Below, one piece after another: positions 1 through 9,596 of a stretch of DNA of 39,505 bases. Source of the stretch: Propionivibrio sp. (GTDB lineage Bacteria; Pseudomonadota; Gammaproteobacteria; Burkholderiales; Rhodocyclaceae). Position 1 is the stretch's first letter. Each line of letters opens with the position of its first letter. Both the position numbers and the translations under genes were made by a program. The DNA lies in contig NZ_JAGOIT010000009.1 of the NCBI RefSeq assembly GCF_017995515.1, positions 11,866-51,370 of the forward strand. The letters run 5' to 3'. The notes under the pieces are model-generated. The model was given only the letters and a program-made list of their open reading frames with translations. It ran no database searches and was not told where the DNA came from.

Positions 1-404
1 GCCGGCTCGTTCAGGCGCTGCGCCGAACGCGCGGCGAGCAGCGCCGCAAGCCCCGGCCTTTGCCCGCCCTCGAAGACCTCGGCCGCGAGTTTCAACGCCT
101 GACTGTAGCGCCCCTCAAAAGTCAGGCGCGCGACGTCGTAGTACTGTCCGGAGAGCTTCTCGCGCTGACGCCGCGCACGGTATTCGCGCACGCGTTGCGG
201 AAGCGAGAGCATCAGCGCGACGCCGCGCGTAAACCCGTAGAGCACGAAAAAAGAGCCCACGACCAGAACAAGCGCCAGATTCAGCGAGATCTCGGCGCGA
301 TACGGCGGCATGACGAGCAGGACGTAGCCCTGGTTGTAATGGGCGGCCAGCGAAATGCCGACGGCCAGCGTAAACAGCGTGAGCAGCCAGAGCAAAACCT
401 TCAT
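1..404 (-). CDS. hemY: HemY-like protoheme biosynthesis protein (partial, 5' part only)
   Basis: This is the N-terminal part of a HemY protein; the gene runs off the left edge of the window, so about 134 codons are visible. The protein begins MKVLLWLLTLFTLAVG and shows two hydrophobic segments (about residues 1-20 and 38-60). A basic stretch follows, and then the start of the helical TPR-like region (DVARLTFEGRYSQAL). This matches the inner-membrane HemY family found after hemX in proteobacteria. Its exact role in haem synthesis is unsettled, and it is not the protoporphyrinogen oxidase also called HemY in Bacillus. The ATG is chosen because GAGGAAG lies just upstream and overlaps the end of hemX, which points to translational coupling in a hemCDXY operon. 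Confidence 0.85.
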   Translation of the reverse strand, partial: MKVLLWLLTLFTLAVGISLAAHYNQGYVLLVMPPYRAEISLNLALVLVVGSFFVLYGFTRGVALMLSLPQRVREYRARRQREKLSGQYYDVARLTFEGRYSQALKLAAEVFEGGQRPGLAALLAARSAQRLNEP

Positions 405-417
405 CACCGGCTTCCTC

Positions 418-1491
418 TCACCGCCCCGCCTCGCCGACCCTGAGATTCCGGATCGCCGACAGGCTCTCGTTGAGGCGGGGCAGTTCGATGTTGATCTCGG
501 CCGCGGAGAGCTGCGTTAGCGACTCGCGCACCGCCAGCACGCTGCTTTCGCGATGGTCGAAATAGCGATCAACCCAGAACCGGGCCAGTTTGAGTTCGCC
601 GCGAAACGTCCATTGATCGCGCCCCAGCAGCGCGAGCCGCGCGTTCAACAGGCGCAGTTTGAGATTCTCGCGCAGAAAGAAGGCCTGACCGGGCGCGAGC
701 AGCGCCGGCTCTTCGCGATCAAAGCGCTGGATGCGCACGAGACTGCGCACTTCGTGCCAGAACTCGGCCGCCAGCCGTTGCCAGAAGGCGAGCGAAACGA
801 CCGGCGCCGTTTCGGCACCAGCCGGTTCGGCAGGCTTGTTCTCTTCGCGCGGGCGGCCGTTGATCGCCAGCGGCAGCGAATCGACGGCCGCGATGACGCT
901 TTCCAGGCGACCGCTCATGCCCGTGACGTCAACTTGAGGCAGGACGCGCAGGCGGTCGAGGTCGCGCAGGATCACCTTGTGCAGCGCAGCGAACTGCGGG
1001 TTCTTGCTGCCGGCCAGGCGGACTTCGGCCGACTGCAGGGCAAGCACGGCGCCCTGGACATTGGCGGCAAGCAGCAGTTGCTGTGCCGCCTGCGTCACGC
1101 CCTGCTCGATCTCGGCGATCACCCACTCGTCGCGGTTGCCGGCGAGATCGCGGTAGAGCTTCTCCAATGTCTCCTGCTGATCCTGCGATTCGGCAAGCTT
1201 CGCTTCCAGCTCGCCGAACTTGCCCTGCAAGGCGATCACCTGTTTCTGCGTCTCCTTGACGATGACGCGCGTCTCCTTGGCCAGAGCGTCGCTCTCGGCC
1301 AATCGTTGCGCGACCTGCTGCTGCGTTTCCGCCAGGCGGATGCGCGTCTCCACCCACTGCCAGACGGCGACACCCAGCGCGAGGGTCGCCAGGATCAGCC
1401 AGGGATTGCGCCAGGAGTGCAGCACCGACCCGCTCGCCGAAGCGGCGGCCGGTTCGGCGACGACGGGTGCAGGATCAGGAGAGTCGTTCAT
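418..1491 (-). CDS. hemX: HemX, membrane-anchored protein of the haem operon
   Basis: A 357-residue protein of the HemX family, often labelled uroporphyrinogen-III C-methyltransferase although no methyltransferase domain is present. A short cytoplasmic tail rich in Ala and Pro is followed by one membrane segment (about residues 30-47) and a long Gln/Glu/Leu-rich coiled coil (about 50-115). The C-terminal helical domain (about 130-350) contains the FFLRENLKLRLLNARLALL stretch typical of HemX. It overlaps hemD upstream by 17 bp, and its stop codon abuts the hemY ribosome binding site. It is probably a single-pass inner-membrane scaffold for tetrapyrrole synthesis; that role is inferred from family and context, and no catalytic residues can be pointed to. 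Confidence 0.88.
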   Translation of the reverse strand: MNDSPDPAPVVAEPAAASASGSVLHSWRNPWLILATLALGVAVWQWVETRIRLAETQQQVAQRLAESDALAKETRVIVKETQKQVIALQGKFGELEAKLAESQDQQETLEKLYRDLAGNRDEWVIAEIEQGVTQAAQQLLLAANVQGAVLALQSAEVRLAGSKNPQFAALHKVILRDLDRLRVLPQVDVTGMSGRLESVIAAVDSLPLAINGRPREENKPAEPAGAETAPVVSLAFWQRLAAEFWHEVRSLVRIQRFDREEPALLAPGQAFFLRENLKLRLLNARLALLGRDQWTFRGELKLARFWVDRYFDHRESSVLAVRESLTQLSAAEINIELPRLNESLSAIRNLRVGEAGR

Positions 1492-2263
1492 GACGGGGCC
1501 AGGGGTAGGAACACAAGCTTTCGAGGATACCGTCGTCGGCTGGCCCGGTCAGGACGACGTTGGACAGGCCGAGGTCGGCGGCCGCTTCGGCGATGCGTCG
1601 ATGCGGCACGAAAACCGGCAGACGGCGCAGACGTTCGATGGCGTCAGTATCAAGCAGCGCCAGAAGATTGCGCAAACCTTCGCTCGACGAAATCGTCAAC
1701 GCGTCGAGCGCGTTGTTGCGGAGGAGCGACACGATGAAGGAGCCATCGTTCGGCGCCGAACGGCGGTAGCAGGTCACGCAGTCGACTTCGGCGCCGCGCT
1801 GCCGAAGCGTCTCGGCGAGCAGTTCGCGGCCGCCGTTGCCGCGCAGGATGAGGATGCGCCTGCCTGCCACGCGCTCGGGCTGAAACGCTGGCAGTTCGAG
1901 CATGCCTTCCGAGTCGAAACGCGCGGGCGGTACGATCACGTTTTCGATGCCGTAACGCACCAGCGATGTCGCCGTTCCCGGACCGACGGCGGCGGCCTGC
2001 AACCCAGCGGGCCAGGCGAGCCGTTCGAGAATGCGCGGCAGGCTGTAGTCGACGGCGTTCGGGCTGATGAAGATCGCGACGGCATAGTCGTCAAGGCGGA
2101 CAATCGCTTCGTCGAGCGGCGCCGGATCGTCGGCCGGCCCGATTTCAAGCAGGGGGAAAAGCACCGGCTCGCTGCCCTCACCGGCGATCATCGCGGCCAG
2201 CATCGCCGCTTGCGCCGCTGGCCGTGTCACCAGGATGCGACGCCCGAGCAAGGACTGCGTCAT
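1475..2263 (-). CDS. hemD: uroporphyrinogen-III synthase
   Basis: HemD (262 residues, normal length) closes hydroxymethylbilane with inversion of ring D to give uroporphyrinogen III in the cytoplasm. The sequence is poorly conserved between species, as is usual for this family. The N-terminal [15 protein letters not shown], the central [11 protein letters not shown] and the later [15 protein letters not shown] segments fit the two-lobed HemD fold. It starts inside the end of hemC with a 4-bp overlap (2260-2263) and overlaps hemX by 17 bp, so hemC, hemD and hemX are almost certainly translated from one message. Identification rests on both the family segments and the operon position. Confidence 0.93.
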   Translation of the reverse strand: MTQSLLGRRILVTRPAAQAAMLAAMIAGEGSEPVLFPLLEIGPADDPAPLDEAIVRLDDYAVAIFISPNAVDYSLPRILERLAWPAGLQAAAVGPGTATSLVRYGIENVIVPPARFDSEGMLELPAFQPERVAGRRILILRGNGGRELLAETLRQRGAEVDCVTCYRRSAPNDGSFIVSLLRNNALDALTISSSEGLRNLLALLDTDAIERLRRLPVFVPHRRIAEAAADLGLSNVVLTGPADDGILESLCSYPWPRHERLS

Positions 2264-3204
2264 GCGCTGGCGCCAAGCGCAGCGAGGATGCCCTGCGCGC
2301 CCTGCGCCCGCAGCTGTTGCGCCAGCGTTTCGCCGAGGCGCGTGTCGTCATCGGGCGCACCGCGAATTTCGCCGCGCACCATGCGCTGGCCGTCAGGCGT
2401 CGCGACAAAACCGCGCAGCCACAACTCACCATTTTCAGTGACCGCGTAGCCGCCGAGCGGAATCTGGCAGCTGCCGCCGAGCGCCCGCGAAAACGCGCGT
2501 TCGGCACGAACACGATGCGCCGTTTCGGCGTCGTTGAGCGGCGCGATCCAGGCCGCCGCGTCGGCACGGGCGGCGAGAATCTCGATGCCCAAGGCGCCCT
2601 GACCCGGCGCCGGCAGCGACTGCTCCGGTGAGAGGACCGCCCGGATGCGTTGCTTGAGGCCCAGGCGGATCAGCCCGGCGGCGGCGAGGATGATCGCGTC
2701 GTACTGCCCCTCGTCGAGCTTGCGCAGACGCGTGTCGAGATTGCCGCGCAGCGGCTGGATCGTGAGGTGCGGATAGCTTGCGCGCAGGATCGCTTCGCGG
2801 CGCAGGCTGGACGTACCGACGACGGCGCCGGCCGGCAAGGCATCGAGTCCTTCGTAGCGACCGGACACGAAGGCATCGCGCGGGTCTTCGCGCACGGCGA
2901 TCGCGGTCATGGCAAAGCCGTCCGGCATCTCCATCGGCACGTCCTTGAGCGAATGCACGGCGAGGTCGGCGCGCCCCTCCTGCATGGCGACTTCGAGCTC
3001 CTTGATGAACAGCCCCTTGCCGCCGATCTGCGACAGCGGCCGGTCGAGGATCTGGTCGCCGCGTGTCGTCATGCCGAGAATCTCGACCGTGCATTGCGGA
3101 TACAGCGACGCCAGACGCGACTGGATGTGCACGGCCTGCCATAGGGCGAGCCGCGACTCGCGCGAGGCGATGATCAGACGGGACGGTGCGGGTTGATTGG
3201 TCAA
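2260..3204 (-). CDS. hemC: hydroxymethylbilane synthase (porphobilinogen deaminase)
   Basis: HemC polymerises four porphobilinogen molecules to hydroxymethylbilane. Visible hallmarks are [13 protein letters not shown] near the N-terminus, the catalytic Asp in LAVHSLKD (about residue 88), the Arg-rich substrate site GTSSLRRE, and Cys246 in [10 protein letters not shown], which carries the dipyrromethane cofactor. The open frame extends further upstream, to 3399. The likely start is TTG at 3204: AGGA lies 7 nt before it, it gives a 314-residue protein of normal length, and no ATG lies nearby in frame. It sits 98 bp downstream of the LytTR regulator gene and heads the hemCDXY series. Confidence 0.94.
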   Translation of the reverse strand: MTNQPAPSRLIIASRESRLALWQAVHIQSRLASLYPQCTVEILGMTTRGDQILDRPLSQIGGKGLFIKELEVAMQEGRADLAVHSLKDVPMEMPDGFAMTAIAVREDPRDAFVSGRYEGLDALPAGAVVGTSSLRREAILRASYPHLTIQPLRGNLDTRLRKLDEGQYDAIILAAAGLIRLGLKQRIRAVLSPEQSLPAPGQGALGIEILAARADAAAWIAPLNDAETAHRVRAERAFSRALGGSCQIPLGGYAVTENGELWLRGFVATPDGQRMVRGEIRGAPDDDTRLGETLAQQLRAQGAQGILAALGASA

Positions 3205-3302
3205 GATGGCGTCCTGGAGTGAGCGGTGACGGTTGAAGAATGTGCCTCGAAAGACGCGGCCAAGTTTACCACGCAGCCCGGAACGCCCAGCCCGGCAACG
3301 CC

Positions 3303-4100
3303 TCAGGAGCTCAGCTGTCTGGCGTAGTTCTTCACGAGCGGCCATTGCCGGCGGCTGACCGGCAGCTTTTCGGGAATCCCGCGCAAGAGTGCCTGCCACT
3401 GATGCTCGCCGTCTTCCGGTGCACCTTTCTCGAAGCCGGCGATCGCGTCCTTGGCGACCAGTGCGCTGCGGTGCAGGCGGATGAAGCGCTCGGAGAATTC
3501 TTCTTCGAGATGCGTCAGCGATTCGTCGAGCAGATACTCGCGGCTCGCCGTACGCGCCGTCACGTACTTGAGGTCGGCCTTGAGATAAAGGATGTCGCTG
3601 ATCGGAATGAGCAGGAGCCGCCCGCGCTCGTGGCAGGAAAGGTGCGTCCGCGCGCCCTGCTGCAACTCGGCCAGAACCTGCGGCGGCGGCGGCCGGCTGT
3701 GGCGGACTTTTTGCAGCGCCGCGGCCAGTCGATTCGCACGCACCGGCTTGACCAGGTAGTCGATCGCGTTGAGTTCGAAGGCCTGCACGGCGTAGGTGTC
3801 GTAAGCGGTGACGAAGATGACGGCCGGCGGACGTTCCATGCGACTAACGTGACGCGCCAGTTCGACGCCGTCCATTCTCGGCATCCGGATGTCGGCGAGG
3901 ACAACGTCGACCGGATTCAAGGCAATCGCCTCGATCGCCAGCAGGCCATTGGCCGCCTCGGCGACGACGGCGTTCGGCACTTCGGCGGCGACGTCGGAAA
4001 GCAGGTCGCGCAGGCGCGCGCGCGCCGGCGATTCGTCGTCGACGATCATCACCGAGAGCGTCGGCGTGGTCGACCTGGAAGAGCTGAGTGGCTGCGTCAT
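3303..4100 (-). CDS. algR: LytTR-family response regulator (AlgR-like)
   Basis: A 265-residue response regulator. The receiver domain spans about residues 15-135, with acidic residues DD at 21-22, phospho-acceptor Asp70 ([12 protein letters not shown]) and the conserved Lys in DYLVKPV. A LytTR DNA-binding domain fills about 155-260. It starts with an ATGA overlap onto the end of the sensor kinase gene, preceded by GGAG, so the pair is coupled. The same arrangement (argH divergent, algZ-algR, then hemC-hemD) is known in Pseudomonas, where AlgR controls alginate, twitching and virulence genes. The symbol is given by that synteny; the target genes here are unknown. Confidence 0.85.
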   Translation of the reverse strand: MTQPLSSSRSTTPTLSVMIVDDESPARARLRDLLSDVAAEVPNAVVAEAANGLLAIEAIALNPVDVVLADIRMPRMDGVELARHVSRMERPPAVIFVTAYDTYAVQAFELNAIDYLVKPVRANRLAAALQKVRHSRPPPPQVLAELQQGARTHLSCHERGRLLLIPISDILYLKADLKYVTARTASREYLLDESLTHLEEEFSERFIRLHRSALVAKDAIAGFEKGAPEDGEHQWQALLRGIPEKLPVSRRQWPLVKNYARQLSS

Positions 4101-5131
4101 GGTTTCCGACTCCGGCAGGGCAGCAAGATATGCACACGGTACTCGCAGGCGCCGCCCGGAAGTTCGACCGATCGGGTCTCCAGCCGCGCTTCCAGATCAT
4201 AAAACAGCGCCAGACGCTCACGGATATTGGCGAGCGCCATCTGATTGCCGCTGTGTGTGCTGGCCTGGCCGTGGCAGGGATTGGCCAGATCGATCTGCAG
4301 CTCGTCGCCGCTGCGCGCGAAGCGGATGCGCACCGTCCCACCCTCCCCCGACGGTTCGATCCCGTGATACACGGCATTCTCGAGCAGTGGCTGCAACATC
4401 AGCGGCGGCACCTTGATGTCGTCCGGCACATCGACGATCTCCCACTCGACGGCGAGCCGGTCGCCGAGCCGCAGCTTCTCGAGATCGAGATACTGCCGGC
4501 AGAGCGCAATCTCGTCGGCGAGCGGCATGAGGTCGCGGTGATCGCGCATGAGCGCGCGAAAGAGTTCAGCAAGTTCCTCCAGCGCCGTTTCCGCGCGCCG
4601 CGGCTCGGAACGTATCAGCGAGAGCACCGCATTGAGGCTGTTGAACAGGAAATGCGGCCGGATGCGCGCCGTCAGCGCCTGCAGGCGGGCCTCGGTCACC
4701 GCCGGCGAGAAGGCCTTGGCGCGCAAATGGAAGTAGTAGAGCAGGGTCGCCGCAGCAAACGCCGCAAGCAAGGCGGCACGCAGCGTGCGCTGCCAACCGC
4801 CTTCGTCCATCCCCATGAACTGCCAGAAATCGACGAACAGCGCCGCCGAGAGCGCGGCCAGCGCGAACACACAAACCCGTCCGCCGACGACCGGCAGACG
4901 CCGCAGCAGCGGCGACACGCCGGCGAGCAGTGCGAGGTTGAAAAGCAGCAGGGGCTGCACCCAGGCGGCCAAGTCGACGAATCGCCGCACCCAGTCGGAA
5001 ATCCCGCCGGCGAGCAGCAACGCAGCCAGCAACGCCAACGAATTTACGCCAAGCAGGATGCGCAGCATGACGCCGAAATTGCGGAAGTCCGGCAGCGGCG
5101 GGCGGGCCGGGTTTTGTTTTATACTTGCCAT
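4097..5131 (-). CDS. algZ: LytS/AlgZ-type membrane sensor histidine kinase
   Basis: A 344-residue kinase of the His_kinase (PF06580-type) class. The N-terminal half has four hydrophobic segments (about residues 24-43, 58-78, 86-104 and 118-135). The cytoplasmic half starts with the phospho-accepting His160 in RIRPHFLFNSLNAVLSLIR and continues with an ATPase domain (LMLQPLLENAVYHGIEP and later GGTVRIRFA). No periplasmic sensor domain is visible. A longer reading frame exists upstream, but ATG at 5131 (MASIKQNPARP) fits the family length. Its stop overlaps the regulator start. It presumably phosphorylates the adjacent LytTR regulator; the stimulus is unknown. Confidence 0.87.
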   Translation of the reverse strand: MASIKQNPARPPLPDFRNFGVMLRILLGVNSLALLAALLLAGGISDWVRRFVDLAAWVQPLLLFNLALLAGVSPLLRRLPVVGGRVCVFALAALSAALFVDFWQFMGMDEGGWQRTLRAALLAAFAAATLLYYFHLRAKAFSPAVTEARLQALTARIRPHFLFNSLNAVLSLIRSEPRRAETALEELAELFRALMRDHRDLMPLADEIALCRQYLDLEKLRLGDRLAVEWEIVDVPDDIKVPPLMLQPLLENAVYHGIEPSGEGGTVRIRFARSGDELQIDLANPCHGQASTHSGNQMALANIRERLALFYDLEARLETRSVELPGGACEYRVHILLPCRSRKP

Positions 5132-5248
5132 CGGTTCGGAGCGTTGTTCATCGGTGCCAAATCGCCTTCCCTGCGTGGTTTCGGACCGTTTGCCATCACT
5201 GCAGCATCCCACCCCGCCTAAATTCCAGCCATCGAACTTGCAACCATC

Positions 5249-6646
5249 ATGAATCAGCCGAATTCTACACAATACACCTGGGCTGGCCGTTTTTCCGAGC
5301 CGATGTCCGACCTCGTCAAGCGCTACACGGCATCGGTCGACTTCGACAAACGCATGTGGCGCCAGGACATTCGCGGCTCGCTGGCGCACGCGCGCATGCT
5401 CGCCAAACAGGCCATCATCTCAGCGGAAGACCTCGCCGACATCCAGCGCGGCATGGCGCAGATCGTCAGTGAAATCGAGGCCGGCACCTTCGAGTGGTCG
5501 CTTGATCTCGAAGACGTGCATCTCAACATCGAAAAGCACCTGACCGCGCTCGTTGGCGACGCCGGCAAGCGGCTACATACCGGCCGTTCGCGCAACGACC
5601 AGGTGGCGACCGACATCCGCCTCTACCTGCGCGACTCGATCGACGACATCCAGGTGATGCTCAAGCAGTTCCAGAGCGCCCTGCTGGACCTCGCCGAGCG
5701 TGAAGCCGCGACACCGATGCCGGGCTTCACGCACCTGCAGGTCGCGCAACCGATCACCTTCGGCCACCACCTGCTCGCCTGGTTCGAGATGACAAAGCGC
5801 GACGCCGAGCGCTTCGCCGACGTGCGCAAACGCACCAACCGCCTGCCGCTCGGCGCCGCCGCGCTGGCCGGCACGACCTACCCGATCGACCGCGAATTCG
5901 TCGCCGCCGAACTCGGCTTCGAGGGCGTCTGCGAAAACTCGCTCGACGCCGTCTCCGACCGCGACTTCGCGATCGAATTCTGTGCCGCTGCCGCGCTCCT
6001 GATGATGCACTTCTCGCGCATGTCGGAAGAACTCGTGCTGTGGATGAACCCGCGCTTCGGCTTCGTCAAGATCGCCGACCGCTTCTGCACCGGCTCGTCG
6101 ATCATGCCGCAGAAGAAGAATCCCGATGTCCCCGAACTCGCGCGCGGCAAGACCGGGCGCGTGTACGGCCACCTCACCGCGCTGCTCACCCTGATGAAGT
6201 GCCAGCCGCTCGCCTATAACAAAGACAATCAGGAAGACAAGGAACCGCTGTTCGACGCCGTCGACACCGTCACCGACACGCTACGCATCTTCGCCGACAT
6301 GATCCCCGGCATCACCGCCCGCCCGGACAACATGCGTGACGCGCTGCGCCAGGGCTTCGCCACGGCGACCGACCTCGCCGACTACCTGACGCGCAAGGGC
6401 CTGCCCTTCCGTGACGCGCACGAAGCCGTCGGCCTCGCGGTTCGGCGTGCCGAAGAACTCGGCGTCGATCTGCCACAGCTTTCGCTGACCGAACTGCAGA
6501 CCTTCTCGCCGCTGATCGGCGAAGACATCTTCGGCGTGTTGACGGTCGAGGGCTCGCTCGCCGCGCGCAACCACATCGGCGGCACCGCACCGGAACAGGT
6601 GCGCGCCGCGATCGAACGCGCGCGCGGCCGTTTGTCCGGCGGCTAG
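5249..6646 (+). CDS. argH: argininosuccinate lyase
   Basis: ArgH splits argininosuccinate into arginine and fumarate, the last step of arginine synthesis, in the cytoplasm. The 465-residue protein is of full normal length. It shows [12 protein letters not shown] (residues 111-122), the catalytic-base region [10 protein letters not shown] (160-169), and the fumarase/aspartase superfamily signature [12 protein letters not shown] (282-293) with its active-site Ser. The gene is divergent from the sensor kinase gene, with 117 bp between start codons. The ribosome binding site before the ATG is weak. A kinase gene follows after 16 bp and may be co-transcribed. Confidence 0.97.
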   Translation: MNQPNSTQYTWAGRFSEPMSDLVKRYTASVDFDKRMWRQDIRGSLAHARMLAKQAIISAEDLADIQRGMAQIVSEIEAGTFEWSLDLEDVHLNIEKHLTALVGDAGKRLHTGRSRNDQVATDIRLYLRDSIDDIQVMLKQFQSALLDLAEREAATPMPGFTHLQVAQPITFGHHLLAWFEMTKRDAERFADVRKRTNRLPLGAAALAGTTYPIDREFVAAELGFEGVCENSLDAVSDRDFAIEFCAAAALLMMHFSRMSEELVLWMNPRFGFVKIADRFCTGSSIMPQKKNPDVPELARGKTGRVYGHLTALLTLMKCQPLAYNKDNQEDKEPLFDAVDTVTDTLRIFADMIPGITARPDNMRDALRQGFATATDLADYLTRKGLPFRDAHEAVGLAVRRAEELGVDLPQLSLTELQTFSPLIGEDIFGVLTVEGSLAARNHIGGTAPEQVRAAIERARGRLSGG

Positions 6647-6662
6647 GCCAACGACACGTCCC

Positions 6663-7949
6663 ATGGACAAAATCGGAAAGTACGACCTGGTCCGCATCAT
6701 CGGACACGGTGCGACGGCGACGGTCTACCTGGGCAACGACCCCTTCGCCCAGCGTGACGTGGCGATCAAGGTTGCCTTTCCCGAGATCCTGAAAAGCCCG
6801 GAGCGCGGCAAGCTCTACACGCACCTCTTCCTCAACGAAGCCTCGCTCGTCGGCAAGTTGGCGCATCCGCACATCGTGCAGATCTACGATGCGGTCGTCG
6901 CCGAGGATCTCTGCTACATCGTCATGGAATACGTGCAGGGCGGCACACTCGAGGCGTGCTGCACGCCGGCCACCCTGCTGCCGATCGAGCGCGTCGTCGA
7001 AATCATCTTCAAATGCACGCGCGCGCTCGATTTCGCCAACCGCATCGGCATCACGCACCGCGACATCAAGCCGGCCAACATCCTGTTTTCCGGCGACGAT
7101 CCGGCAACCGGCGAGATCAAGATCTCGGACTTCGGCGCGGCCATCGTCGATGCGCCGGAACGCACGCAAGTCTCCGGCATCGGTTCGCCCGCCTACATGT
7201 CGCCGCAGCAGGTGCGCGAACTCGCGCTCGACCACCAGACCGACATCTACTCGCTCGGCGTCGTGATGTACCAGCTGCTCACCGGCCACCTCCCCTTCCA
7301 GGCGAGCAGCAACTACAACATCGTCTACCAGATCATCAACAGCGAACCGACGCGCCCGTCGGCGCTGCGCCGCGAAATCCCGCCGGTGCTCGACGCCATC
7401 GTCGCACGCGCGATGGCCAAGGACACCAAGGCACGCTATGCGACCTGGGAAGCCTTCGCGCACGATCTGGCGCAAGCCTTCCGGCAGAAGCAGCTGAACA
7501 CGCCGTCACGCGACTTTGCCGATTCGGAGAAATTCGACACCTTGCGCGAACTGCCCTTCTTCGTCGACTTCTCCGACGTCGAAATCTGGGAAGTCCTGCG
7601 TTTCTCGCACTGGAGCACCATCCCGCCCGGCGTCGCCGTCATGCGCGACGGCGATCATGGCGACTTCTTCTGCTTCCTCGCCGAGGGTGAGCTCAAGGTG
7701 ATCAAGGGCAGCCGCATCCTGAATCTGCTGACGACCGGCGACTGCTTCGGCGAAATGGCCGTCATCAGCAAGGGCACGCAGACGCGCGGCGCCGACATCA
7801 TTGCGTTGACCGAATCGAAGATCGTCACCGTCAAGGGTGACGCGCTGCGCAAGGCGTCCGACGCCTGCCGGATGCACTTCTACCAGTCATTTCTCGAGGT
7901 ACTCGCCGGCCGGCTGGCGCTGGCCAACGCGCGGCTCGCGGCATTCTGA
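6663..7949 (+). CDS. Ser/Thr protein kinase fused to a cyclic-nucleotide-binding domain
   Basis: A 428-residue soluble protein. Residues 7-275 form a complete eukaryotic-like kinase: glycine loop GHGATATVYLG (14-24), VAIK with Lys36, catalytic HRDIKPANIL (132-141), DFG at 156-158, GSPAYMSPQQV activation/P+1 segment and the DIYSLGVVMYQLLTG helix. Residues of about 298-428 form a cNMP_binding (CRP/PKA-R-like) domain with a phosphate-cassette-like GDCFGEMAVISKGTQTRGAD. There is no transmembrane segment or DNA-binding helix-turn-helix. It starts 16 bp after argH, so the two may share a transcript, but no link with arginine metabolism is evident. Kinase activity is very likely given intact motifs; ligand and substrates are unknown. 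It ends 6 bp before the convergent lipoprotein gene. Confidence 0.93.
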   Translation: MDKIGKYDLVRIIGHGATATVYLGNDPFAQRDVAIKVAFPEILKSPERGKLYTHLFLNEASLVGKLAHPHIVQIYDAVVAEDLCYIVMEYVQGGTLEACCTPATLLPIERVVEIIFKCTRALDFANRIGITHRDIKPANILFSGDDPATGEIKISDFGAAIVDAPERTQVSGIGSPAYMSPQQVRELALDHQTDIYSLGVVMYQLLTGHLPFQASSNYNIVYQIINSEPTRPSALRREIPPVLDAIVARAMAKDTKARYATWEAFAHDLAQAFRQKQLNTPSRDFADSEKFDTLRELPFFVDFSDVEIWEVLRFSHWSTIPPGVAVMRDGDHGDFFCFLAEGELKVIKGSRILNLLTTGDCFGEMAVISKGTQTRGADIIALTESKIVTVKGDALRKASDACRMHFYQSFLEVLAGRLALANARLAAF

Positions 7950-7955
7950 CCGGCG

Positions 7956-8492
7956 TCAGTGCCCGCAGGTCGGCGCGCTCAGACCGAACCCGCGCAGTTC
8001 GGGCCGCTGATACGACGTGCGCACGATGCCCGACATGCCGTCGAAGAGCACGTCGAAGCGCGCCACCTGACCCCAGTCGTCGCAGAATCGCCACTCCCAG
8101 ACCAGCTCGTCGCGCCGCTCGAAGTACATCGTCCATTGCGGCTGCGACGGCCCGAGCAAACGCAGGATCGCCGCCTGATCGCTCTTGCCGGGCTCGATGC
8201 GCGCGAAGTGCGGCGTATCGAGCACCTTCTCGACGCGTTCCAGCCGGCCCTGCGTGTCAATAAACGCCATGAAGGTCTGCAAACCTTCGGGGCCACGCGG
8301 ATAGGCCAGTTGCCGGCGCCCGTCGGCGTCCTGCCACTGCATCGCCGGCGTTCCCATCAACGCCATGACGTCGTCGGCGCTCGACACGCCGGGCTGCAAG
8401 CCGCGTCCATCGTAGCTCGCGCAGCCGGCGAGCAGCACAGCGCCAGCCAGAATTGCCAGCCGGCGCGAAGAAGCAGAAAATGAGTTGCGCAT
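7956..8492 (-). CDS. BamE/SmpA-like lipoprotein
   Basis: A 178-residue predicted lipoprotein. The N-terminus MRNSFSASSRRLAILAGAVLLAGCASYDG has basic residues, a hydrophobic core and a lipobox LAGC, with Cys25 or so as the lipidated residue. The next part (LQPGVSSADDVMALMGTPAMQW) resembles the start of the BamE/SmpA/OmlA fold, where a helix is followed by a Gly-Thr-Pro turn. The C-terminal half (WTMYFERRDELVWEWRFCDD) suggests a second similar strand-rich unit. The start at 8492 has an excellent GGAGGA 5 nt upstream, although the reading frame is open for longer. It is probably outer-membrane or periplasmic; the exact function is not recognised. Confidence 0.75.
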   Translation of the reverse strand: MRNSFSASSRRLAILAGAVLLAGCASYDGRGLQPGVSSADDVMALMGTPAMQWQDADGRRQLAYPRGPEGLQTFMAFIDTQGRLERVEKVLDTPHFARIEPGKSDQAAILRLLGPSQPQWTMYFERRDELVWEWRFCDDWGQVARFDVLFDGMSGIVRTSYQRPELRGFGLSAPTCGH

Positions 8493-8574
8493 GTAATCCT
8501 CCGTTGAATCTTCCGCGTTGTCATTGTAAGCCCCGACTGAAACCGGATGGTGCAGGCACCACGCCGCGAACGAT

Positions 8575-9588
8575 ATGACTTCGAAGAAACCACAGAACCC
8601 GAAACCACGAATGAACAGGACCGAGCCTCGTCTGCAACGCCCATCGCTTCCGCCACTTCCGCCACGCTCGGTACTGGCGCCGCTGGTCGGCGTCGTGACA
8701 CTGGCGACGCTCTCGGTGGTCGCCTTCAACGCCGCCATCCGCGCATGGATACGCGCGCCGAGGATCAACATCAACGCTGACCCGGCCACCTACGGCCTGC
8801 CGTTTTCCGACGTACTGATTCCCACTGCAAACAACAAGCAGCTGCACGGCTGGTTCATCCCGGCGCGCGGCTGCCGCGGCGAACAACGGGCACCGACGCT
8901 GATCGTCATGCACGGCTGGGGCGCCAACAGCGAGATGATGCTGCCGCTCGCCGACCCGTTCTACCACGCCGGCTACGCGCTGCTCGTCGTCAATGCGCGC
9001 AACCACGGGCTGAGCGAGCGCGACGCGCACTCGTCGGCGCCGCATTTTGCCGAGGACCTCGAGTGCGCGCTCGACTGGCTGCTGCAACAAGCCAACGTCG
9101 ATCCGGCGAAGATCGGCCTGATCGGCCATTCGAACGGCGCTGCGGCATCGCTGCTGGTCGCTTCGCACCGGAAGGAAATCGCAGCTGTCGTCAGCCTGGC
9201 GTCTTTTGCCCATCCGGAGCGCGTCATGCGCCGCTACCTGGAATCGAAATCGGTGCCCTTCGTGCCGCTCGGCTGGTACGCGCTGAGCTATATCCAGCAC
9301 ATTACCGGTTACCGCTTTGAAGATATCGCACCGGAAAAGCGCATGGCCGAGATCGACTGTCCGGTGCTCATCGCGCACGGTCTCGACGACCCGACCGTGC
9401 CGGTCGACGAGGCGCGCCGGCTACACGCCGAGTCACGCAAGGAGACGACGCGCCTGCTGCTGGTGGAAGGCACGCACGAGGACTACGAAGGGTTGAAGCA
9501 GCGCGTCGGCGAAGTCCTCGACTTTGTCGCCGACGCGATGGGCTTGCGGCCGGGCCCGAACGGATCGGCGGGGACTCCGAGTCTGTAA
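8575..9588 (+). CDS. alpha/beta hydrolase, membrane-anchored
   Basis: A 337-residue serine hydrolase of the alpha/beta fold (DUF1749/dienelactone-like or BAAT-like group). One hydrophobic segment (about residues 33-53) follows a Pro-rich N-terminus and probably anchors the protein with the catalytic part in the periplasm. Visible features are the oxyanion-type HGWGANSEMM, nucleophile elbow GHSNGAA (Ser186), an acid in LIAHGLDDPTVP and the final His in EGTHEDYEG. The substrate cannot be told. ATG 8575 is used; ATG 8611 (MNRTEP) is an alternative, and neither has a clear ribosome binding site. It is divergent from the lipoprotein gene. Confidence 0.8.
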   Translation: MTSKKPQNPKPRMNRTEPRLQRPSLPPLPPRSVLAPLVGVVTLATLSVVAFNAAIRAWIRAPRININADPATYGLPFSDVLIPTANNKQLHGWFIPARGCRGEQRAPTLIVMHGWGANSEMMLPLADPFYHAGYALLVVNARNHGLSERDAHSSAPHFAEDLECALDWLLQQANVDPAKIGLIGHSNGAAASLLVASHRKEIAAVVSLASFAHPERVMRRYLESKSVPFVPLGWYALSYIQHITGYRFEDIAPEKRMAEIDCPVLIAHGLDDPTVPVDEARRLHAESRKETTRLLLVEGTHEDYEGLKQRVGEVLDFVADAMGLRPGPNGSAGTPSL

Positions 9589-9596
9589 AAAGACTC

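Noticed and set aside
418-1491. HemX as a real uroporphyrinogen methyltransferase
   Set aside because: No SAM-binding or SUMT motifs are present; the common database name comes from fused homologues.
553-1737. Long plus-strand open frame opposite hemX
   Set aside because: High GC antisense shadow; the minus-strand frame encodes HemX with clear family features and operon overlaps.
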